Assembly: GCA_027886925.1 (NCBI GenBank)
Contig: JAPCJN010000045.1
Coordinates: 1 to 13,636 of the forward strand
DNA length: 13,636 bases
Direction: 5' to 3'
DNA from: Nitrososphaerota archaeon
GTDB taxonomy: Archaea > Thermoproteota > Nitrososphaeria > Nitrososphaerales > UBA183
Positions 6,722 to 11,670 of this stretch are shown here, piece after piece; within the stretch, counting starts at the first letter, position 1, and each line of letters opens with the position of its first letter. Below the pieces are notes generated by a model. The model ran no database searches. It was given only the letters and a program-made list of their open reading frames with translations, and was not told where the DNA came from. The position numbers were made by a program, and so were the translations under genes.

Positions 6722-6758
6722 GATGACGTTCGAGCCCACAAAATTAGGCACCATTTTA

Positions 6759-6769
6759 CCTATATATAC
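6759..6769 (+). promoter_or_regulatory. strong TATA box of the TBP gene
   Basis: CCTATATATAC has its TATATATA core at 6761-6768, centred about 26 bp before the GTG at 6790, preceded by the T-rich CCATTTTA. This is the best TATA match in the window. The spacing predicts that the mRNA starts at or next to the start codon. Confidence 0.7.
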
Positions 6770-6789
6770 TGACGGACCTTCCGGTATCT

Positions 6790-7347
6790 GTGCCCCAAAC
6801 CAAGGCGATAATCAGTATCGAGAACGTAGTCGCTTCCGCCTCGATAAACCAGACGGTCGACCTGAACCTGATAACCAAAAACTTCGTCGACGTAGAGTAT
6901 CATCCCGACCAATTTCCTGGCCTGGTCTTCAGGCTCAAAGACCCAAAGACTGCCACCCTTATCTTCAGCTCCGGAAAGATGGTCTGCACCGGTGCAAAAT
7001 CGGAGGAGCAGTCACGGAAGGCAGTCCAAGAGGTCGTCAGGAGATTGAAGAAGGGAGGCATCCCCATCAAGAACGAGGCAGAGATAGTGATACAGAACAT
7101 GGTAGCCTCGGCGAACCTCGGGGGGAAAGTCCATCTGGAGGAGGCGGCCCGAAAGTTACCTAAATCTATGTACGAGCCTGAGCAGTTCCCCGGTTTGATC
7201 CACAGGATGCCCGACCCCAAGACCGTGATCCTTCTCTTCGCTTCTGGGAAGCTCGTATGCACCGGGGCGAAGAGGGAGAGTGACGTCTACAGGAGTGTAA
7301 ACAACCTACACGTGATGCTAGAGGAAAAAGGCCTCATGGTCTACTGA
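6790..7347 (+). CDS. tbp: TATA-box-binding protein (TBP)
   Basis: This 185-residue general transcription factor recognises TATA boxes and, with TFB, recruits archaeal RNA polymerase. Two direct repeats are clear: ~10-86 (start IENVVASASINQ) and ~101-177 (start IQNMVASANLGG). Each contains the FPGL and SGK-x-VCTGAK core. The four phenylalanines that kink DNA are all present at F42, F59, F133 and F150. The length is that of archaeal TBP. The wording is very close to thaumarchaeal TBP as I remember it (for example the ending NNLHVMLEEKGLMVY), which is the main basis for the lineage suggestion. The GTG start is fixed by a strong TATA box 26 bp upstream and by the protein beginning right at the usual N-terminus (MPQTK). 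No neighbouring gene is functionally linked in an obvious way. Confidence 0.97.
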   Translation: MPQTKAIISIENVVASASINQTVDLNLITKNFVDVEYHPDQFPGLVFRLKDPKTATLIFSSGKMVCTGAKSEEQSRKAVQEVVRRLKKGGIPIKNEAEIVIQNMVASANLGGKVHLEEAARKLPKSMYEPEQFPGLIHRMPDPKTVILLFASGKLVCTGAKRESDVYRSVNNLHVMLEEKGLMVY

Positions 7348-7354
7348 CCCATGA

Positions 7355-7371
7355 GACAGGAACACCCTGTC
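7355..7371. terminator. small hairpin after TBP
   Basis: GACAGG-AACAC-CCTGTC forms a perfect 6-bp stem with a 5-nt loop, starting 7 bp after the TBP stop. No T-run follows, so termination is only a guess. It may also mark the boundary with the convergent small ORF. Confidence 0.3.
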
Positions 7372-7394
7372 ACGGAAGACCTTAGCCTTTCGAC

Positions 7395-7571
7395 CTATTG
7401 CTTTGTCGATGAACCGTATTTGTGAAGCCGGTTCAGCTCAGCGATCTTTTCCTTGTATTCCTTCTTCTTCTTCTTATTTCCTTGCGCGCGCGCTTGGTCG
7501 TATAGCTTCTTCAGTTTCTCTTCTTCTGCCGCGTAATCGGACAACTTCGGAAAACAATGCCGATGCACCAT
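7395..7571 (-). CDS. small Lys/Glu-rich protein, 58 residues
   Basis: This short ORF runs from an ATG at 7569-7571 to a TAG at 7395-7397. It begins MVHRHCFPKLSDYAAEEEK and ends KIAELNRLHKYGSSTKQ. The middle is strongly helical and charged (KKLYDQARAQGNKKKKKEY, then KEKIAELNRL), with alternating acidic and basic blocks typical of a small coiled-coil or nucleic-acid-associated protein. The amino-acid pattern is far more protein-like than other frames here, where the Lys run becomes a low-complexity CTT repeat. It fills most of the 333-bp gap after TBP and is convergent with it. I see no clear promoter. An in-frame TAG lies ~40 nt upstream of the ATG, which limits extension. Function unknown; moderate confidence that it is expressed. 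Confidence 0.45.
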   Translation of the reverse strand: MVHRHCFPKLSDYAAEEEKLKKLYDQARAQGNKKKKKEYKEKIAELNRLHKYGSSTKQ

Positions 7572-7680
7572 ATTATGTCTTTCATTTCGGCCAAATGGAG
7601 GACTTTCGAACTACGCGCTCCTGCAATCCTTGGCAAAACAAGAGCCACGTCTCGGGGGAAGCGGGGGCAAGCGGGCAGAA

Positions 7681-9369
7681 TCACTGCGTCTGAATATTGC
7701 CTCTGCCTAGGAAGCGGTTCACCATCTGCAGCCCGAGGAGAATGCCCATCACGATGAGCGTGAGCACCACCGACCCGGCAGCGAGCACGTTGCCCGACAG
7801 GGTGTTCACATGATAGTAGGTCAAAAGGAGTACCGTGTACGCGTAAGCCGACGGTGTGACCAGGATTATCACCGCGCCGAGCTCCCTCAGGCTGTCAACA
7901 AGGACGAAGACGAAGCTGTTGATCAACCCCTGCCTTATCAGGGGAAGTGATATGCGGAAGAAGGTCCTGGAGAACCTAGAGCCGACTACTTGTGAGGCCT
8001 CTTCGAGCTCGTTCGAGACCTGGACGAGGTTGGCTGATATTATCCTCGCCGCAAATGGAAGCCGGACAAACGTCACAGATATCACCAGAGGGATCACGGT
8101 GCCGTAAAGCCTGTTGAAACCCGGAACGATGAGGAACATCCAGAAGAGCGCTATCCCGTAGACTATCGAAGGCACTATCAGGGGGACGCTCGTGACGTAT
8201 TCTACCAACCTGGCGCTCTTCGTCTTGCTCCTCAAGGTTGCATAGGAGATGACAGCGCTGATCGCGGTCGCGCCAACGGCGGCAGCTATTCCGATCTCCA
8301 ACGTGGCGGAGAGCGACTGATAGAAGAAGGGAACCTGAGACGCCAGTATGTAGGACGAAGGGAAATTGAAATTGAATGCGAGGCTTCCCGTCACGTAGAT
8401 GTTCGTCATAGAGACGAGGATGAGGGCAGAAAACGGCAGGATGAACTCCAACACGACAATCGACAAGCAGACGATCAGGGCGATGGGCCTCCACTTCCTG
8501 AGCTTTTGGCGGATCGGCGGACGACCCCCTCCCGTTATGGTGGCGAAACGATACGTCCGACGGGTGAACCAGATGTAGATTGTGACCCCCACGAGCGTGA
8601 TCGCCATGTACAAGATGCTCACCAGCCCTCCGTCTCCATAGGAGGGAGGGGTGTGAGTGTTCGTCCAGTAGTAGACCTCCGTGGCAAGGGTCTGGATCTT
8701 CGCGGGCTGACCGAGTATGAGTGGGTAGTCGAACGTGTTCAGGCCGCCGATGATCGCGAGCAGGAAGGCGGACCCCAGAGCCGGCAAGAGCAAGCGCGAC
8801 ATGATCGAAAGGGCGGTTTCGAGCGAGCCCCGCCCGGCGACGCGGGAAGCCTCCTCGAACGAGGAGTCGACCGACCGCATCGCGGGCATGATGAGGAGGT
8901 ACGCGAGAGGGACCCCCCCGACGGCGGTGACGAAGATGAGCCCGGGAAAGCTCTCCACATTGAAGACGGGGGCGTGCGTCCCAAGGCTCGTGCGCGAGAT
9001 CAGGTTGAGGATCCCGTTGGCTGGATTAAGGAGGAACTCCCAGGCGAACGCCTTCACCAGAATCGGCATCGTGAGCCCGAGTATCGGCAGAGCTTCGAAG
9101 AATCTCCTCGCCGGGATGTCGGTCCTCGCCACGATCCAGCAATAGATCGTCGCAAGGGCGACGGTAAATGCAGCGCTTGGAATCGCATACTCGAGGGAAG
9201 ACGCGACGAGCCTCCACGCGTAAGGCGAGGTGATGAAGCTGACGAAGGTGAAAGTCGCCGCGCCTATCACCGGGAAGAACGAGACCCCGACTATCAGAAC
9301 GGCGACAGGGAGAATCAAGAGCGCGAACAGGATGATCGCAAGGACGAGCAGCCATCTGACCGCGTACAA
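7681..9369 (-). CDS. double-domain ABC importer permease (ferric iron/thiamine/phosphonate type)
   Basis: This 562-residue membrane protein has two tandem binding-protein-dependent permease domains (~1-275 and ~295-555), as in FbpB, SfuB or ThiP. Each has its own EAA loop contacting the ATPase: EEASRVAGRGSLETA from 172 with LLLP at 193-196, and EEASQVVGSRFSRTF from 457 with SLPLIR. About twelve helices are visible. It would form the whole channel for one small solute at the cytoplasmic membrane. The start is a TTG at 9369, chosen because a TATA-like box lies 28 bp upstream and the first residues (YAVRWLLVLAIILF) lead straight into helix 1. It is divergent from the solute-binding protein gene across 148 bp. 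No import-type ATPase is adjacent on either side, so a shared or distant one must be assumed. Substrate uncertain. Confidence 0.9.
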   Translation of the reverse strand: MYAVRWLLVLAIILFALLILPVAVLIVGVSFFPVIGAATFTFVSFITSPYAWRLVASSLEYAIPSAAFTVALATIYCWIVARTDIPARRFFEALPILGLTMPILVKAFAWEFLLNPANGILNLISRTSLGTHAPVFNVESFPGLIFVTAVGGVPLAYLLIMPAMRSVDSSFEEASRVAGRGSLETALSIMSRLLLPALGSAFLLAIIGGLNTFDYPLILGQPAKIQTLATEVYYWTNTHTPPSYGDGGLVSILYMAITLVGVTIYIWFTRRTYRFATITGGGRPPIRQKLRKWRPIALIVCLSIVVLEFILPFSALILVSMTNIYVTGSLAFNFNFPSSYILASQVPFFYQSLSATLEIGIAAAVGATAISAVISYATLRSKTKSARLVEYVTSVPLIVPSIVYGIALFWMFLIVPGFNRLYGTVIPLVISVTFVRLPFAARIISANLVQVSNELEEASQVVGSRFSRTFFRISLPLIRQGLINSFVFVLVDSLRELGAVIILVTPSAYAYTVLLLTYYHVNTLSGNVLAAGSVVLTLIVMGILLGLQMVNRFLGRGNIQTQ

Positions 9370-9392
9370 GCGAGCGGCAAAGTCGCGTTTGC

Positions 9393-9401
9393 CTAATTAA
9401 G
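9393..9401 (-). promoter_or_regulatory. TATA-like box of the importer permease gene
   Basis: On the minus strand this contains TTAATTAGG, centred about 28 bp before the TTG start at 9369. The spacing predicts a leaderless transcript. Confidence 0.5.
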
Positions 9402-9470
9402 CGTGGCGCGTTTCGTTCCACCCAAAGGACGGGCGAATGACTCCGGCCACAGGTTCTTTCCGCGCGGATG

Positions 9471-9483
9471 ATCGCGACGCGAT
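9471..9483. promoter_or_regulatory. candidate operator, 6-1-6 palindrome between divergent transport genes
   Basis: ATCGCG-A-CGCGAT is a perfect inverted repeat ending four bases before the TATA element of the binding-protein gene, so it overlaps the place where TFB would contact the BRE. A dimeric metal- or metabolite-responsive repressor bound here would block that promoter and could affect the divergent one. The site is seen; the role is inferred. Confidence 0.45.
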
Positions 9484-9487
9484 ACGC

Positions 9488-9496
9488 TAATATATC
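9488..9496 (+). promoter_or_regulatory. TATA box of the solute-binding protein gene
   Basis: TAATATATC is centred 26 bp before the GTG at 9518, giving a leaderless mRNA by the usual archaeal spacing. Confidence 0.6.
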
Positions 9497-9517
9497 TTGT
9501 AAGGGTCCGACCCGAGT

Positions 9518-10723
9518 GTGAGACCAGCCAGAAGGGCGGTCAGCACGGCGGTCATCGCAGTCGCAGTTATCGTCTTGTTGGTGATTACTGGCGGAGCTGC
9601 GTATTATATCGGCACGTCCACTAGTTCTGCTGTCACGACTACGACTACGTCGACCAGCGCTTCCACCACTACCAACACCGTCACCTCGACCAGCGTAGTG
9701 TCTACGACGATTGTGACGACCCTCCAGAACCAGGCGAGCCTGGCCCAGGCAGAGTGCGCAAAGCAGACGAACAACGTCTGTCTCACCATCTACTCGACCA
9801 TGGACACCGGGAGCTGGACGAAGGACTTTGCCCCGCTTTTCTACCAAACCTATCCGTGGGCGCAGGGTAAGATTCAGTTCGTCGCTCTATCGGCAGCGCA
9901 GCTGAGCACAAAGACGATATCCGAGTACCAGGCCAAGGCCGTGCAGGCCGACGTCGTCGAAGGCACGATCGGGCCTTATTTCCCGAACATCCTGGCGGGC
10001 GCGATTCAGAATTACAGCAGCCCCCTCATCCCCCAGTTGAACTACAGTGCGGGGGATTACGATAAGAACGGGGCGTGGACGGTGGTCTTCCAGGCTCCAT
10101 CAGACATCGTGTACAACCCGAAGGTGCTAGCCCAGCTCAACCTCCCCGTACCCGCGACCTGGTCAGACCTCGCCAACCCCGTCTACAAGGGGCACATCGA
10201 CTTCCAGACCGGGACTAATCTTGCGACGACCGGGAGCGTGTTCTATTGGCTCTACAAGCAGATGGGCAACGCGACGTGGACACTGCTGATGAAGAACATC
10301 GCAGCCAACAATCCAACTATCGCCAGCTCGGGAGGAGCGGTGACGACCAACGCCGTCACGGGGCAGGTGCCAATCGGGATTGGAAGCTATAACGACTATT
10401 TGACCGCAAAGGCGACACCCAATGCGACCGTGGCTGTCGTGACGCCCAGCCCGACGCTCGAGAACCCGGCGGTCGAGGGCATCGCTGCGAACGCTCCGCA
10501 TCCGCAGATGGCGAGGCTGTTTGTAGACTGGTGGATATCCCCAACCGGTCAGTCTGCCACCGCAGCAAGCGGCAGGACTCCGTACAACCCCGTCCTGGCC
10601 CAGAACTTGGGCCTAGTCCCGCCGGGCATACCGGCGGTGAACGCGTGGGGCAACGACATAACGACGGTGTTTCCGAACGCTAACTTCTGGTCCACAGTCT
10701 ATAGGAATTTGTTCGGCGGCTAG
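9518..10723 (+). CDS. membrane-anchored solute-binding protein of an iron/thiamine-type ABC importer
   Basis: The protein has 401 residues. Residues ~8-31 are an N-terminal membrane anchor (AVSTAVIAVAVIVLLVITGG), followed by a Thr/Ser/Val-rich linker (~33-68), a common archaeal way to tether a binding protein above the membrane. The binding domain (~88-401) begins 'VCLTIYSTMD' and carries the family-1 extracellular binding-protein pattern: 'QADVVEG', 'VVFQAPSDIVYNPKVLAQL', 'PATWSDLANPVYKGHIDFQTG', 'GGAVTTNAVTGQVPIGIGSY', 'HPQMARLFVDWWISPTGQ'. This matches ferric-iron, thiamine or phosphonate binding proteins. The adjacent Tyr pair used by FbpA to hold iron is not visible in the binding domain, so iron is not assured. 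Two cysteines (C80, C88) flank the linker end. It is paired by divergence with the double permease. GTG start set by the TATA box. Confidence 0.88.
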   Translation: MRPARRAVSTAVIAVAVIVLLVITGGAAYYIGTSTSSAVTTTTTSTSASTTTNTVTSTSVVSTTIVTTLQNQASLAQAECAKQTNNVCLTIYSTMDTGSWTKDFAPLFYQTYPWAQGKIQFVALSAAQLSTKTISEYQAKAVQADVVEGTIGPYFPNILAGAIQNYSSPLIPQLNYSAGDYDKNGAWTVVFQAPSDIVYNPKVLAQLNLPVPATWSDLANPVYKGHIDFQTGTNLATTGSVFYWLYKQMGNATWTLLMKNIAANNPTIASSGGAVTTNAVTGQVPIGIGSYNDYLTAKATPNATVAVVTPSPTLENPAVEGIAANAPHPQMARLFVDWWISPTGQSATAASGRTPYNPVLAQNLGLVPPGIPAVNAWGNDITTVFPNANFWSTVYRNLFGG

Positions 10724-10866
10724 TTTCACTTCGAAGGAAGGGAGCTGAGGAAAGCGCCGATGGGGCGAGAACGAGCCGATCGCTGCTAACTGCATCAGAA
10801 ATCAGTTCTTTGCAGACTCGTGTAGATACCAAAACTCACTTTGAGTGGCTACTTGAAGTGCGCTGA

Positions 10867-10874
10867 CTATTTAG
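10867..10874 (+). promoter_or_regulatory. TATA-like box for the 197-residue protein
   Basis: CTATTTAG is centred about 30 bp before the ATG at 10900, predicting a leader of only a few bases. The rest of the 176-bp gap after the binding-protein gene shows nothing else I can support. Confidence 0.4.
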
Positions 10875-10899
10875 CCGGCCCGAGACCATTTCAGGATGG

Positions 10900-11493
10900 A
10901 TGACCAGGACGATGCAACAGGAGAGCAGGCTGGCGCTTATCCACAGGGTCATAGTGCCAGATGAGGAATGTCCGAAAGAGTATGCGATTCTGGTCACCGA
11001 TAGACGTTCGATTTTCATCCGCCAGGACAGGACCAGAAGCGGCTTCGTGCTCCGTGGCGAGATGAGATACGGGACCGCGCTGGTGACCGATGTGGTACCA
11101 AAGACCCTCGAAGACTACGAACAGATCAGCGAGGAGTCATTGGCACACGACGGCGAGAACTTCGCTGTCCCACATGAGGCGGTCGTCTCGCTTGCGATAA
11201 GAAAGGAAGAGCCAGAGTTCCGCTTCCGCGACTTTTTCGTCTGGCTCACTATGAGGAGGCAGGGCGAGATATTCCAAGTCTATCGCTTCGAGATGAATCG
11301 TCGACAGAGCCCCGGCTCTGATGCCACGACCAGATTCTACGCGGTACCTCTGGGCGCGTACTTCAAGCCGAGGAGACAAACCAAGACCAGGGAAACGATT
11401 CTCCGGGAATACGCGCTGGACGTACTCGGGACTTTTCAAAAAGTCCTACCGGCTGGAATCGTACTTCCGTCATATCGCCATGGACAAGCGTAA
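10900..11493 (+). CDS. uncharacterised soluble protein, 197 residues
   Basis: I do not recognise the family. There is no signal peptide or membrane helix. The sequence alternates short β-strands and charged turns: 'RLALIHRVIVPDE', 'EYAILVTDRRSIFIRQD', 'AVVSLAIRKEEPEFRFRD', 'FFVWLTMRRQGEIFQVYRFEM', then 'RFYAVPLGAYFKP' and a C-terminal helix 'ETILREYALDVLGTFQKVL'. 'YAILVTDRRSIFIR' followed by a basic C-terminal half resembles the strand order of PH-like or GRAM-like domains, which bind membranes or proteins, but this is only an impression. The ATG at 10900 is supported by a TATA-like box; an ATG at 10912 is an alternative. It lies 177 bp upstream of the SPFH-family gene on the same strand, so a membrane-associated partner role is possible but unproven. 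Confidence 0.75.
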   Translation: MTRTMQQESRLALIHRVIVPDEECPKEYAILVTDRRSIFIRQDRTRSGFVLRGEMRYGTALVTDVVPKTLEDYEQISEESLAHDGENFAVPHEAVVSLAIRKEEPEFRFRDFFVWLTMRRQGEIFQVYRFEMNRRQSPGSDATTRFYAVPLGAYFKPRRQTKTRETILREYALDVLGTFQKVLPAGIVLPSYRHGQA

Positions 11494-11569
11494 GCCACGG
11501 ATTCAAAGTTTGACCATGCCGGCGTCTGGCGCACTGCGTTGATGGCTTCGGCGGCATCCGACAACCGAC

Positions 11570-11574
11570 TTTTT
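11570..11574 (+). terminator. short T-run, possible transcript end
   Basis: TTTTT followed by CTC occurs 77 bp after the stop of the 197-residue gene and is one of the few T-runs in this GC-rich region. Archaeal termination often uses such U-tracts. Five Ts is minimal evidence. Confidence 0.25.
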
Positions 11575-11638
11575 CTCAACCCCTTGGACCCTCATTAACC
11601 GGAGACTTCGCAGGACCTTCCCATCTCGCGGACATAGG

Positions 11639-11648
11639 TTCTTTAGTC
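11639..11648 (+). promoter_or_regulatory. weak TATA-like element before the SPFH gene
   Basis: TTCTTTAGTC is centred ~27 bp before the TTG at 11671. It is a poor match; CTCATTAACC at 11591-11600 is an alternative that would give a ~49-nt leader. Confidence 0.3.
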
Positions 11649-11670
11649 AGCCTCAACTCCTCGGCTCGCC

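Noticed and set aside
6690..6750. tRNA-like piece with GGTTCGA near 6706
   Set aside because: No acceptor, D or anticodon stems can be paired around it; the sequence is better explained by the CGACGA-G-TCGTCG palindrome.
7461..7475. CTT microsatellite (five units)
   Set aside because: On the minus strand it encodes a lysine run inside a plausible small protein, so it need not be a repeat element in its own right.
8506..9396. 296-residue plus-strand ORF opposite the importer permease
   Set aside because: It is an antisense shadow, extremely rich in Arg, Asp, Glu and Gly, while the minus strand encodes two clear permease domains.
9619..9720. Low-complexity ACG/ACC-rich tract
   Set aside because: It encodes the Thr/Ser linker of the anchored binding protein, a normal archaeal feature.
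9026..9847. 273-residue minus-strand ORF crossing the divergent promoter
   Set aside because: It would run through both TATA boxes and overlap two well-supported genes; composition is shadow-like.
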